A DNA stretch of 46,400 nt from Acidobacteriota bacterium (GCA_947470805.1 CANIVU010000066.1:1-46400), one strand, 5' to 3'. Shown: positions 6,810 to 15,060, numbered from the stretch's first letter. The notes: generated by a model not told the origin, from the sequence alone. Numbers and translations: made by a program.

Positions 6810-7550
6810 TTAGAAGATGGGCTTGTTGACGAAGCCGTAGGTTGTGCCGTCGTTGTCGGCGCTTCCGGGAATTAGCTGCGGGACGTCGCGGGTCGCTAGC
6901 CAGGCTGCCAAACCGGTCGACATTACCATGTCGTCATGCGACCGGGAGTTTGCCGGTTGGCTGCTTTCGGCGGAGATCTCGCAGAATTCGCGGGCGAATT
7001 CGTCCCAGCCTTCCAGATCTACCGGGCACCGCAAGATCTGCGCGTTGATCATTTGGACCAAGCGAGTCAGAATCGAGCGGCGCGGGATGCTGATGTACCC
7101 TTTGGTGAGCGTGTTCTCGCTCTTTCCCCCGGTGATGATTGCCGGCGTGATCTTCACCGACTTCTTCAGGCTTCTCTTGAGCCGGTCTACCATCGGCGGG
7201 CCGGGGCCCCCGGCGTCGATGATCAGTTCCTGGGCCGGCGCGGCGCGGTTGGTCTGTCTGACGATTCGCTCCTCCAGGATTTGCATCTTTTCGGCTACGA
7301 TTTCGTGGATCCGTTCGTAGCTGAGGCCTAGCGGGACTCGTTCCAGCCCTCTTAATACGAATTGTGGTTCGTAAAGCCATGCATAGTCGATTTTGCATTG
7401 CCCCCGTTCCTGCCATGTGAGCTCGATGACGGAGAGAGCGGTGTGGTCCTTCCGCTGGCCGAGATCGAGGCCGGTTATCCAGGCGGGTTTTGGGTTTCTG
7501 GTTGCGTGACGGACGTAGCGTAGTTGGGCTGGTCCTTGCGGGTTGTGCAT
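6810..7550 (-). CDS. Terminase large-subunit-like nuclease domain, stand-alone
   Basis: A protein of 246 aa from the ATG at 7550-7548, preceded by AGAGGAACCGAAA; the longer open frame to 7625 lacks support. The product matches only the C-terminal RNase H/RuvC-fold nuclease of phage TerL. It has the first strand TGLDLGQRKDHTALSVIE (about residues 26-43), the second acidic strand LIIDAGGPGPPMVDRL and the third acidic motif HDDMVMSTGLAAW near the C-terminus. These give three conserved acidic positions for two-metal catalysis. In phages this domain is fused behind the ATPase; here the ATPase is a separate gene ending 126 bp upstream on the same strand. No portal, capsid or tail genes are nearby, so packaging is doubtful. 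Confidence 0.75.
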   Translation of the reverse strand: MHNPQGPAQLRYVRHATRNPKPAWITGLDLGQRKDHTALSVIELTWQERGQCKIDYAWLYEPQFVLRGLERVPLGLSYERIHEIVAEKMQILEERIVRQTNRAAPAQELIIDAGGPGPPMVDRLKRSLKKSVKITPAIITGGKSENTLTKGYISIPRRSILTRLVQMINAQILRCPVDLEGWDEFAREFCEISAESSQPANSRSHDDMVMSTGLAAWLATRDVPQLIPGSADNDGTTYGFVNKPIF

Positions 7551-7676
7551 TTTCGGTTCCTCTTCTTTCCTTTGTTGCTTTCTTACTGCCTTACTTCCTT
7601 TGCCCCTTCCTGGTACCGCGGGCAAGGGGGCGCCGCGAACGACTTGGGACGGGTTACAGCCAGGTCCCAGAGTGCG

Positions 7677-8603
7677 TTACTTCTTCTTGCCGGGCTCTTC
7701 TTCTGGTTTGTCGCCTCGCCAGTTCTTGGAGACCGTCGAAATTGGCACTTGCCATTGATCGATCGATGGGTCCTTCATCCGGTTCAGGGCTTCCATGTTG
7801 GTTATCCTGTCTGCCGGCTGGATGAACTCACAGAGGAAGTCCTGGCGGAACTCGATCGGGTCGGCTTCCCGTTGCATTTCGAGGAAATCCGGGTCAATCT
7901 CCGGACAGTCCTTCACGTTTGAGAAGACGCGGTGCCAGCGCGGGTCCCGGCTGGTCCAGAAGTTGTAGAAAAAACCGGCCTGGCGGCGCGGGGTGGACAA
8001 GAGCCAGATTTTGCCGTGGGTGCGCGAGACAGCGGGCGCTACCGACCAGTAGACATGGTCCGTGACGACCGCGGCTTCGTCCACGATTAGAACGTTGGCG
8101 GTGTTGCCGACACTGGTATCGCCGTTGTGAGCGACGGCGAATATGCGGCTGCCGTTGGGCAGCTTGATCGAAAAGTCGTGGCCGAGGACACGGCGGAGAC
8201 GGATGTCGAGACGCGCGGTGAAGGCGGCGGCACGGTCAATCAGGATGCCGGCCTGGGCCTTGGTCCGCGAGATGATCACGATGGTCTGATCCGGTTGGGA
8301 CAGGGCGTGGTGGAGCGCCTTGATGGCAATCGTCGTGGTTTTTCCCCACTGGCGGTTGCAGCAGAGGATCAGGTATTTGGCGTCGACGTTGAGTACTTCC
8401 GTCTGCTTTGCGCCGGGCTTGAAGCCGAGGGCTTTTTCGGCCCATTCGGCGGCAGCCATCGCGCCGGGATTTGGGCACGGGGGGGCTGCGGCACCGGGAT
8501 CGTTGACGCCATTGCCAGGCGAAGGGTTGCTGGCCGAAGGCTCGGCGAGCAGTTGCGCAAATGAGTGGACGGTGGCGCCGGAGCGCCGTTCATAAGGCAA
8601 CAC
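7677..8603 (-). CDS. Terminase large-subunit-like ATPase domain, stand-alone
   Basis: A protein of 308 aa with a GTG start at 8603, 16 bp after the stop of the upstream gene. The P-loop region is LILCCNRQWGKTTT (about residues 82-95), an NRQWGKT Walker A of the terminase type. Then come TIVIISRTKAQAGIL, Walker B VLIVDEAA (about 172-179) and the coupling motif WLLSTPRR. This is the TerL ATPase/motor half. It ends in a charged tail (EEEPGKKK) where a nuclease domain would normally begin; the nuclease is the next gene. The N-terminal 45 residues are Pro/Ala-rich. Together with the neighbouring two genes it forms a compact three-gene minus-strand unit. Confidence 0.8.
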   Translation of the reverse strand: MLPYERRSGATVHSFAQLLAEPSASNPSPGNGVNDPGAAAPPCPNPGAMAAAEWAEKALGFKPGAKQTEVLNVDAKYLILCCNRQWGKTTTIAIKALHHALSQPDQTIVIISRTKAQAGILIDRAAAFTARLDIRLRRVLGHDFSIKLPNGSRIFAVAHNGDTSVGNTANVLIVDEAAVVTDHVYWSVAPAVSRTHGKIWLLSTPRRQAGFFYNFWTSRDPRWHRVFSNVKDCPEIDPDFLEMQREADPIEFRQDFLCEFIQPADRITNMEALNRMKDPSIDQWQVPISTVSKNWRGDKPEEEPGKKK

Positions 8604-8619
8604 GGTTTACTCCGAACGT

Positions 8620-9402
8620 TCAGGCTGCGCGGCGCGGAGCGGTGGGCATGTCGTCATCGAGATCGATACCTTTGGCCACGTCGTCGGGCGGCAGCAGGAT
8701 AATTTTGCGGCCGGGGAACTCGCGGCGGTAAGCGGCGATGACGAGCGGATCCCGTTCGGTGATGTAGATGGGCGGTTCCGGTTCGTCGGTTTTTTGCTCT
8801 GGCTGTTGGTTAACCTCTGTGTTTTCAACAGGGGGTGGTTCCGGTTGCTGGGTTTGGTCCTTCGGGGTATAGACTTCGACGGGGGCCGACGAATGGGCGT
8901 TGACGTCCCGGATGGCGCGGCGGAGACGGGTGATGCGCAATTCGAGGCGGTCGATTTGGCGGTTGAGCTTTTCGACGATGGCGGAACCGGTGTTGACGGC
9001 CACGGAGGCGCGGGCCATCGTTTGGAGTTCGCCCAGCTCGGGAACGACGGTGAGGGGTTTGCCGCTGGCGTCGATGACGGCGAGGTTCCAGTGGACGGTG
9101 ATGCAGGTATTGAGGCGTTCGATCTGCCAGCGGGCGATGGCCATTTGGCGGACGAGCAAGCGAGCTTCTTCGTTGGCCGGTTGATAGGATTCGAGCAGCG
9201 CGTCCATGAGCTCGAAGAAGGCCTGGCGTTCCTCGTTGCAGAGAATGGCGCAGTCCGGCGGGACGAAATTGGAGAGCGTTTCGGCGTATTCGCCGGTTTT
9301 GATGCCGTTGCGGGCAACTTTGGCTTTCCCTGCGGCGGTGATCGGCCCTTTAGACTTCGCTCCGTTTTCGCGAGCGATTTGGGCTTTTTGTTCCTTGGTC
9401 AT
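8620..9402 (-). CDS. GAKSKGP-motif protein, first gene of terminase-like cassette (function unknown)
   Basis: A protein of 260 aa from the ATG at 9402-9400 with a strong AAGGAG seven bases upstream. The N-terminus has ARENGAKSKGP and AAGKAKVARNGIKTG, a motif pair seen in many uncharacterised acidobacterial and planctomycete proteins and likely to bind nucleic acid (basic, Gly/Asn-rich). The middle is helical (ERQAFFELMDALLE, VRQMAIARWQIERL, EKLNRQIDRLELRITRLRRAIRD, the last heptad-like). The C-terminal 90 residues are Pro/Glu-rich followed by FPGRKIILLPPDD. Position directly upstream of the ATPase suggests a small-terminase-like or targeting partner; that is inference. A 5'-truncated-downstream duplicate lies at 10255-10821. 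Confidence 0.6.
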   Translation of the reverse strand: MTKEQKAQIARENGAKSKGPITAAGKAKVARNGIKTGEYAETLSNFVPPDCAILCNEERQAFFELMDALLESYQPANEEARLLVRQMAIARWQIERLNTCITVHWNLAVIDASGKPLTVVPELGELQTMARASVAVNTGSAIVEKLNRQIDRLELRITRLRRAIRDVNAHSSAPVEVYTPKDQTQQPEPPPVENTEVNQQPEQKTDEPEPPIYITERDPLVIAAYRREFPGRKIILLPPDDVAKGIDLDDDMPTAPRRAA

Positions 9403-9432
9403 ACGGCTCTCCTTTTTCGGGCTTGGAAATAG

Positions 9433-9462
9433 CAAGGGCCCTCGTTTGCACGAGGGCCCTTG
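9433..9462 (-). promoter_or_regulatory. Perfect 13-bp hairpin in the leader of the terminase-like cassette
   Basis: CAAGGGCCCTCGT, loop TTGC, ACGAGGGCCCTTG. It lies 31 bp upstream of the start at 9402 on the minus strand, between a conserved upstream block (about 9467-9498) and the ribosome-binding site. There is no U-run, so a plain terminator is unlikely. The duplicate gene has a hairpin of unrelated sequence at the equivalent place (10852-10876). Possible roles are attenuation, RNA protection or a DNA hairpin recognised by a recombinase. Confidence 0.6.
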
Positions 9463-9661
9463 TCTCGGAACAGTATTCTGTCCCCAATTTCACTCTAGCA
9501 GGTGGAGTCAATCGATTTTAGCCGTTTTGGTGAAACGGTGTTGCAAATAAAGAGAATATAGTCTTGGAAGTGGTGTGAACGTGTTTTCTGGGACCGTTGA
9601 TTTGGGCAGGTCTCTGGTTTGTAAAGTCTACTGCGGGGTTGTTTGGGTGTAGGATCGAACT

Positions 9662-10231
9662 ATGTCAGCGCGTCATATCCCGAAGATTACACCGGCGGAG
9701 TATCTGGTTGCGGACCGGGCGGCCGATCATCGCAGTGAATATGTGGATGGTGAGATGTTCGCCATGTCCGGCGGGTCGAGGGTTCATGCGGAGTTAATTT
9801 CACGCGTTGCGCACGAATTGGAGAGCGTGCTGGAGGATAGCCCTTGCGTGGTTACGGTCAGCGATTTGCGATTGCAGGTTGCGCCAGAGGGTGCGTATCT
9901 GTATCCGGACGTGATCGTGGCCTGTGCGGTTCAGGATGCCGATCCAGATGATATGATCTCGAATCCGTCGGTGGTTGTGGAGGTACTTTCTCCCAGTACC
10001 GAGCGATGGGACCGCGTGGGGAAGTTTGCTCAGTATCGGCGGATCGCGAGTTTGCGCGAATATGTACTGGTTTCCCAACACGAGGCGCGGATCGAGTGGT
10101 ACACCCGGCGTGACGATGGAGCGTGGGTTTACGGGGAAGTGAGCGGGTTGGACGGGGTTTGCCAGTTGGCGATACTCGGGGTATCGCTTTCGCTGGGGCG
10201 GATTTATCGGAAGGTGGAAGGGCGACGGTGA
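9662..10231 (+). CDS. Uma2 family (DUF820) restriction-endonuclease-fold protein
   Basis: A protein of 189 aa. The fold markers are ITPAEYLVADRAADHRSEYVDGE in short blocks (TPAEYL, SEYVDGEMFAMSGGS, HAELISRVAHEL), then YLYPDVIVAC (the PD of the PD-(D/E)XK core, about residue 80) and VVVEVLSPSTERWDR with GKFAQYRRI (catalytic E and following helix, about 103-125). Uma2 proteins are abundant in acidobacteria and cyanobacteria and are predicted nucleases of unknown biology. This one is on the opposite strand to its neighbours and lies exactly between the two copies of the GAKSKGP gene, ending 23 bp from the end of the truncated copy. Confidence 0.85.
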   Translation: MSARHIPKITPAEYLVADRAADHRSEYVDGEMFAMSGGSRVHAELISRVAHELESVLEDSPCVVTVSDLRLQVAPEGAYLYPDVIVACAVQDADPDDMISNPSVVVEVLSPSTERWDRVGKFAQYRRIASLREYVLVSQHEARIEWYTRRDDGAWVYGEVSGLDGVCQLAILGVSLSLGRIYRKVEGRR

Positions 10232-10254
10232 AGTGAAAGTCGCTGCGGACCGGA

Positions 10255-10821
10255 TCACGCTGCAATTTGTGTGGAGTAGCCTAGGGTATAGACTTCGACC
10301 GGGGCCGAGGAATGGGCGTTGACGTCCCGGATGGCGCGGCGGAGACGGGTGATGCGCATTTCGAGGCGGTCGATTTGGCGGTTGAGCTTTTCGACGATGG
10401 CGGAACCGGTGTTGACGGCCACGGAGGCGCGGGCCATCGTTTGGAGTTCGCCCAGCTCGGGGACGACGGTGAGCGGTTTGCCGCTGGCTTCGATGACGGC
10501 GAGGTTCCAGTGGACGGTGATGCAGGTGTTGAGACGTTCGATCTGCCAGCGGGCGATGGCCATTTGGCGGACGAGCAGGATCGCCTCATTGTTGGCCGGT
10601 TGATAGGTTTCGAGGAGCGCGTCCATGAGTTCGAAGAAGGCCTGGCGTTCCTCGTTGCAGAGAATGGCGCAGTCCGGCGGGACGAAATTGGCGAGCGTTT
10701 CGGCGTATTCGCCGGTTTTGATGCCGTTGCGGGCAACTTTGGCTTTGCCTGCGGCGGTGGTCGGCCCTTTGGACTTTGCACCGTTTTCGCGAGCAATTCT
10801 TGCTTTGTCTTCTTTCGTCAT
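10255..10821 (-). pseudogene. Truncated duplicate of the GAKSKGP-motif gene
   Basis: A protein of 188 aa from the ATG at 10821-10819. The first 179 residues are about 95% identical to the protein at 8620-9402 (nine differences counted). Similarity stops abruptly at VNAHSSAPVEVYT (DNA near 10286, equivalent to 8869), after which a foreign tail GYSTQIAA reaches a stop. The Pro/Glu-rich C-terminal third and both terminase genes are missing. The frame is otherwise intact, so a shortened protein could still be made. This is a recent partial duplication, and its leader is duplicated as well. Confidence 0.75.
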
Positions 10822-11123
10822 GGTCGTTCCTTTCCTGGCTGTGAAATGCGAACGCCCTCGCGGGTGGCGAGGGCGTCTGGGGGCGGGAGGTATTCCTGAC
10901 CCGATTTGACACTAGCACGGCTGGCAAGGGTTTTGAGGGGTGGGTTTTTTCAGGTTGTTGATTTGGAGGGAAATATTTCGTTTCTTCTCTTGTGATGGGC
11001 TCTTCGCAGGGCCACGTAGAACGGCCTGACAGGGATGGTATTACTTTTTAGTAGCGCCAGTTACTAACGATCAGACGGCCGCGGCGTTAGTATTGCCCCG
11101 GCGAAGGTAGCAGCGAAAACCGC
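10822..11123. other. Intergenic stretch before the sugar-nucleotide genes, with an inverted repeat
   Basis: The left part is the leader of the minus-strand duplicate (hairpin 10852-10876 and conserved block to about 10915). The right part is the leader of the + strand dehydrogenase gene and holds an 8-bp inverted repeat, TACTAACG (11062-11069) and CGTTAGTA (11085-11092), ending 31 bp before the ATG. This is where the accessory island rejoins the EPS locus. No convincing -35/-10 pair was found. Confidence 0.55.
10852..10876 (-). promoter_or_regulatory. Leader hairpin of the truncated GAKSKGP duplicate
   Basis: ACGCCCTCGC, loop GGGTG, GCGAGGGCGT, a perfect 10-bp stem 31 bp upstream of the start at 10821. 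It is followed further upstream by a block (TATTCCTGACCCGATTTGAC, then ACTAGCA) that aligns with TATTCTGTCCCCAATTTCAC, then TCTAGCA at the other copy. Most of the stem sequence differs between copies while the position and pairing are kept. Confidence 0.6.
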
Positions 11124-12434
11124 ATGAAAAACGAAACAACATTCTCAGAAGCTGCTATGGTTGCAGCGCCAGAACACAAGCTGGCGGTGATTGGACTAGG
11201 ATACGTGGGCCTACCGCTCGCACTCGCCTTCGGTGCGGTGAGACCGGTCGTGGGATTTGACGTCGACAAGTTGAGAGTCGCGGAGTTGACCGCCGGGACA
11301 GATCGAACGAACGAGACCTCCCCAGCTGAAATCAGCGATGCGACATTTTTGAGGTATACGTCAGAGCTACGGGATCTTGATGAGTGCACCTGCTTTATCG
11401 TCGCTGTTCCCACTCCAATAGACAGACACAAACAGCCGGATTTTAATCCACTGATCCGGGCTACGAGATCCATAGCTCCAATTCTCCGGCCCGGAGGTTT
11501 AGTCATTTATGAGTCAACAGTGTATCCAGGCGCGACTGAAGAGATCTGCGTCCCTGTGCTTGAGGAGATTTCCGGGCTAACGTACAACGTGGATTTCTTT
11601 GTCGGATATAGTCCCGAACGGATTAACCCTGGCGACAAGAATCATCGCTTGCGCAATATAACAAAAGTTACGGCAGGTTCTACAGCGGCGGTGGCGGATG
11701 TAGTCGATCAGATTTACCGACAGATCATAACTGCAGGAACACACCGAGCGCCGTCCATTAAGGTCGCGGAAGCTGCTAAAGTTATCGAGAATACACAGCG
11801 CGACCTCAATATCGCACTGATGAACGAGCTTGCAATCTTATTCCGTATTCTCGAGATAGATACCGATGCAGTCATCAAAGCGGCTGGGACTAAATGGAAC
11901 TTCATGCCATTTCGGCCGGGTCTTGTCGGAGGGCATTGTATCGGCGTCGATCCGTACTACTTGACACATAAAGCCGAGGCGGTAGGGTATATTCCCGAAA
12001 TCATTCTCGCAGGGCGCCGTCTAAATGACAGGATGGGTGCCTACGTCGTGGCACAACTTGTGAAGGCCATGACGAAGCGCCGGATCCAAGTGGACGGTGC
12101 GCATATTCTCATAATGGGGTACACCTTTAAAGAAAACTGCCCTGATATCCGAAACACAAGAGTGCGCGACATAGTGCAGGAACTTGGTGAGTATAACTGT
12201 GTGGTCGAGGTTTATGATCCATGGGTCGCAGCAACTGCGTTGGAGCACGAAGACACAGTCACGCTGATACCCTATCCTAAGCGGGGTAAGTATGACGGAA
12301 TTATTATGGCCGTCGCACATGATGAGTTCAAACAAACTGGGCCCGCTGAAATACGATCTTTCGGCTCACAGAGCCATGTATTCTTCGATCTAAAATCTGT
12401 GTTCGAGCCGAAAGCTAGCGATCTCCGTCTATAG
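11124..12434 (+). CDS. tviB: UDP-N-acetylhexosamine 6-dehydrogenase (TviB/WbpA/VipA type)
   Basis: A protein of 436 aa, full length. The N-terminal Rossmann motif is [12 protein letters not shown] (about residues 22-33). The central domain contains [10 protein letters not shown] and [20 protein letters not shown]. The catalytic cysteine lies in [19 protein letters not shown] (about residue 275). The C-terminal domain has [19 protein letters not shown]. The enzyme oxidises C6 of UDP-GlcNAc or UDP-GalNAc to the uronic acid with two NAD+. The pattern is closest to the TviB/WbpA group rather than UDP-glucose dehydrogenases. It is the first gene after the accessory island and is more AT-rich than wzc. 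Its product probably supplies an acidic, amidatable sugar to the EPS. Confidence 0.9.
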   Translation: MKNETTFSEAAMVAAPEHKLAVIGLGYVGLPLALAFGAVRPVVGFDVDKLRVAELTAGTDRTNETSPAEISDATFLRYTSELRDLDECTCFIVAVPTPIDRHKQPDFNPLIRATRSIAPILRPGGLVIYESTVYPGATEEICVPVLEEISGLTYNVDFFVGYSPERINPGDKNHRLRNITKVTAGSTAAVADVVDQIYRQIITAGTHRAPSIKVAEAAKVIENTQRDLNIALMNELAILFRILEIDTDAVIKAAGTKWNFMPFRPGLVGGHCIGVDPYYLTHKAEAVGYIPEIILAGRRLNDRMGAYVVAQLVKAMTKRRIQVDGAHILIMGYTFKENCPDIRNTRVRDIVQELGEYNCVVEVYDPWVAATALEHEDTVTLIPYPKRGKYDGIIMAVAHDEFKQTGPAEIRSFGSQSHVFFDLKSVFEPKASDLRL

Positions 12435-12739
12435 TCTGCGATCACGGCTGTCCAAGCAGACCGTGCGAATGTCGTTCGCCTCGGTGCTCGGCGACCACTC
12501 GTTCAAACAGCGGGCACCGAACCTGCTGGAGAATTTGACTGAAAATGCTGGATACTCGTGTCAGGGCTTGGTCCTTGGTCTGGTGGATGTTGTTCTTGGC
12601 GGAACGTTTCCTACCCTACCAGGACCCTGCCTCTTTTTCGGTGAACGCTAATTTGGACAGGCGTGGTGTTGAACTACACATGTTCCCTATCCCCTGAAAG
12701 TTATCAAAATGCGAAGAAAAGTTTCTTAAGGACAATACC
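12435..12739. other. Intergenic stretch with an IS4-type transposase scrap
   Basis: There is no + strand gene here. On the minus strand 12442-12615 is an N-terminal transposase fragment. The right end (12652-12739) is the AT-rich leader of the FkbM gene, with AAGGACA before the ATG at 12740. Confidence 0.55.
12442..12615 (-). pseudogene. IS4-family transposase fragment (DUF4372-like N-terminus)
   Basis: The minus-strand frame ending at TGA (12444-12442) reads KNNIHQTKDQ, then SSIFSQILQQVRCPLFERVV and AEHRGERHSHGLLGQP. This matches the N-terminal domain that opens many IS4-type transposases (IFSQLL...FERLV...H.G.R...GF). The match breaks off before the catalytic part, so only about 50 codons remain. 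The fragment shows past IS activity inside the EPS locus. The upstream boundary is approximate. Confidence 0.5.
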
Positions 12740-13582
12740 ATGTCTATGACCACACGGCTATTGCGCGAAGTCTTAAACCTCTGGACCATACTATCATTCG
12801 CCGACTATGTTAGATATGTCTTAGGTATTATCGTTTTACTTCCGGTTTGCATTAAGAGTAGGCGCCTAGCGCGTGTGGACGCACGAATGAACAAAGATTT
12901 TGTGCTGACGAAAAACGGGATACAGTTCCGCATCCCGGTCAAGAAGATCGACGAGATCCTCGGACCCCTCGGCGACACCCCCTCGTTCGGCGGCATCCGC
13001 GAAATGATCTCAAACGATGTTTATCTCCGAGCGTTCTCAATCGCCGGAAATTGTTCTTCCGTGGTCGACTTAGGTTCGAATCGGGGGTTCTTCATGATCC
13101 TCGCAAGCAAAATTTTGAAGGCACAGATGGTGGTCGGAGTTGAGCCGCAAGCCCGGTATGATCCAATATGGAAAATCCTACAGGCAGAGAACGGCTTGGG
13201 TGATGAATCTGTAGTAAGAATTCGAAAAATGATTGCCCAACAGTCCGCGGAAGATGCGATCACGATGAATGAATTAGTGGCGAGCTATGATCTTCGTCAC
13301 ATTGACTTCCTAAAATGTGACGTGGAAGGTACGGAGTTTGAACTGATGGATCAAAATATCGAGTGGCTGGGCATAGTGGATAACATAGCGATTGAAGTAC
13401 ATCAGGGCGACCGAAACAAACTGATCGCCAGCCTGCGAAGGCATCATTTCGAGATTAAGGCGCTGAATCAAGAGGGAGCAGTCTGTGATATCTCCATATG
13501 GGAGTATATTTACGCCTCACGAACCTCTTTCAAGATAGGTGGAGCAGGACGAACATCTGGCAGGACTAGGACCACCGACTGA
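12740..13582 (+). CDS. FkbM-family SAM-dependent methyltransferase
   Basis: A protein of 280 aa. The SAM-binding motif I is SVVDLGSNRGFFMILA (about residues 109-124), followed by the acidic strand VVGVEPQARY (about 134-143). The FkbM signature is IDFLKCDVEGTEFELM (about 190-205), then VDNIAIEVHQGD. These enzymes O-methylate sugars or polyketides. In EPS loci they cap or decorate glycans. The N-terminal 45 residues are hydrophobic (YVLGIIVLLPVC) and could associate with the membrane. The gene is AT-rich compared with the locus head. Its target hydroxyl cannot be read from sequence. Confidence 0.82.
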   Translation: MSMTTRLLREVLNLWTILSFADYVRYVLGIIVLLPVCIKSRRLARVDARMNKDFVLTKNGIQFRIPVKKIDEILGPLGDTPSFGGIREMISNDVYLRAFSIAGNCSSVVDLGSNRGFFMILASKILKAQMVVGVEPQARYDPIWKILQAENGLGDESVVRIRKMIAQQSAEDAITMNELVASYDLRHIDFLKCDVEGTEFELMDQNIEWLGIVDNIAIEVHQGDRNKLIASLRRHHFEIKALNQEGAVCDISIWEYIYASRTSFKIGGAGRTSGRTRTTD

Positions 13583-13840
13583 GCCCGTGACCGCCGTTTC
13601 CCGTACCTGCGGCATCGCGTCAAACTCGAACGTGCCGAACACGCTCCGCTTCTAACTCCCAAAGCAATATAAGAGCCAGACCCAAACCTACCGTAACGCA
13701 CGCCAAATTAAGTTCCAAGCAGTGAGCGATGGTCAACAAAGCATCCGAAAGAATGAACCCCTACAGTTCAATCCACGAGTTCCAGCCAAGGACCCTTCGC
13801 TGAGTATTCCTATTCCCTAAAGAGCGCCTTTCGTACTTAC

Positions 13841-14851
13841 ATGGACAAGTTGACTCCACCAATCACCCAACTAAAACTCGGTCTAGACACCTTCAGTCTC
13901 CGCAACCAAGAATGGAACCTGTCTCAAATTCTCGAATATGCTTATCGGAACAAACTGCACGCACTTCAGGTTGGGGCTCATGACCTTGAGTCGCTAGATA
14001 TACACTATCTAACAAAATTGAAGGATGCTGCCGCACGACTAAATATAACTATTGAACCGGGCCTGGGGAGCATTTCAACCTTGTCAAGTCGCTGGGATAC
14101 CACATATCAATCGCCTCACGACTATCTACTGGCTGCTTTGGCAACCAGTAAAGCACTCGGAGCCGACACTTGCCGCGTCTTTCTCGGAAACGCGACTGAC
14201 CGGAAGAAAGGGATAAACGTTAATCAACTGGTGGAGGGCGCAATCAATACACTAAGATCTGTGCGGAATCAGGCCCTCGATAGCGGAGTAAAGCTGGCCG
14301 TCGAGAATCATGGAGAAATTCATTCCCATCACGTCAAAACGATAATCGAAGAGGCTGGAAGGGAATTTGTCGGATTTTGCTTTGACGCCGGCAACGCCAC
14401 GGTATTAGCCGAAGACCCACTATTCGTACTTGAGTCTCTAGCCGCCTATATCACGACCGCCCACATCAGAGATAGCGTCGTATTTGCCCATCCTCTCGGA
14501 GCAGCGGTGCAATGGGTTCCTCTCGGAGAAGGTAATATTGACATCCGAAATCTGACGAACCGATTTTTGCAGACTTGTCCGACTGCGCACTATCATCTAG
14601 AAATCATCACTGGTCGTCCCCCGCAAGTCGTACCGTACCTGGAACCACAATTTTGGGCGATGGACTCCACGATGCCCGTTGGATGCCTCGCGATGTTCGA
14701 GAGACGTGTCAGAGCCGGATATCCAAATCTCAATGCGATGTTAACGACGAGTGGGCCGCCCCCTGATTGTTTCAGAAGTGCCATGAAGCATCAAGACCTT
14801 CAAGATATCGAGCGAAGCATAGAATGGGTGCGTCAAAATTTTGAAACGTAA
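13841..14851 (+). CDS. Sugar phosphate isomerase/epimerase family protein (xylose-isomerase-like TIM barrel)
   Basis: A protein of 336 aa. The barrel begins KLGLDTFSLRNQEWNL. Later strands carry the usual metal and acid/base positions: VKLAVENHGEIHSHH (about residues 149-163), FVGFCFDAGNATVLAEDP, YITTAHIRDSV and HYHLEIITGRPP. These residues match the AP endonuclease 2/xylose isomerase-like family (IolE/IolI-like), which isomerises or epimerises sugars or keto-inositols. In an EPS locus it may make or rearrange a precursor sugar, but the substrate is unknown. A 13-bp inverted repeat flanks the gene (13789-13801 and 14903-14915). Gaps of about 200-260 bp on both sides suggest it was inserted as a unit. 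Confidence 0.78.
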   Translation: MDKLTPPITQLKLGLDTFSLRNQEWNLSQILEYAYRNKLHALQVGAHDLESLDIHYLTKLKDAAARLNITIEPGLGSISTLSSRWDTTYQSPHDYLLAALATSKALGADTCRVFLGNATDRKKGINVNQLVEGAINTLRSVRNQALDSGVKLAVENHGEIHSHHVKTIIEEAGREFVGFCFDAGNATVLAEDPLFVLESLAAYITTAHIRDSVVFAHPLGAAVQWVPLGEGNIDIRNLTNRFLQTCPTAHYHLEIITGRPPQVVPYLEPQFWAMDSTMPVGCLAMFERRVRAGYPNLNAMLTTSGPPPDCFRSAMKHQDLQDIERSIEWVRQNFET

Positions 14852-15060
14852 GCTCAACTCTCCAAGTTGTGATGCATACACCTCGATGCCGATTGCAAAT
14901 CAAGCGAAGGGTCCTGTTGGTCGTCGGCTGCACCAAGCGCGCCTATACTGACGCACATCACCCTCGCGAACTCTGAGCAGATCTAAAGGCCACTCCCTGC
15001 GTCTCCGCGACGCGCAGGCCCTAACCGGATAAGATTGAGAATCCCAAAGTAAATAATGAA

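Noticed and set aside
7551-7625. N-terminal extension of the terminase nuclease (MPAVPGRGKGSK...)
   Set aside because: The ATG at 7550 has the purine-rich ribosome-binding site and opens directly into the conserved domain; the extension is basic low-complexity text.
6810-10821. Complete prophage
   Set aside because: Only terminase-like genes are present; no portal, capsid, tail, lysis, repressor or integrase genes surround them.
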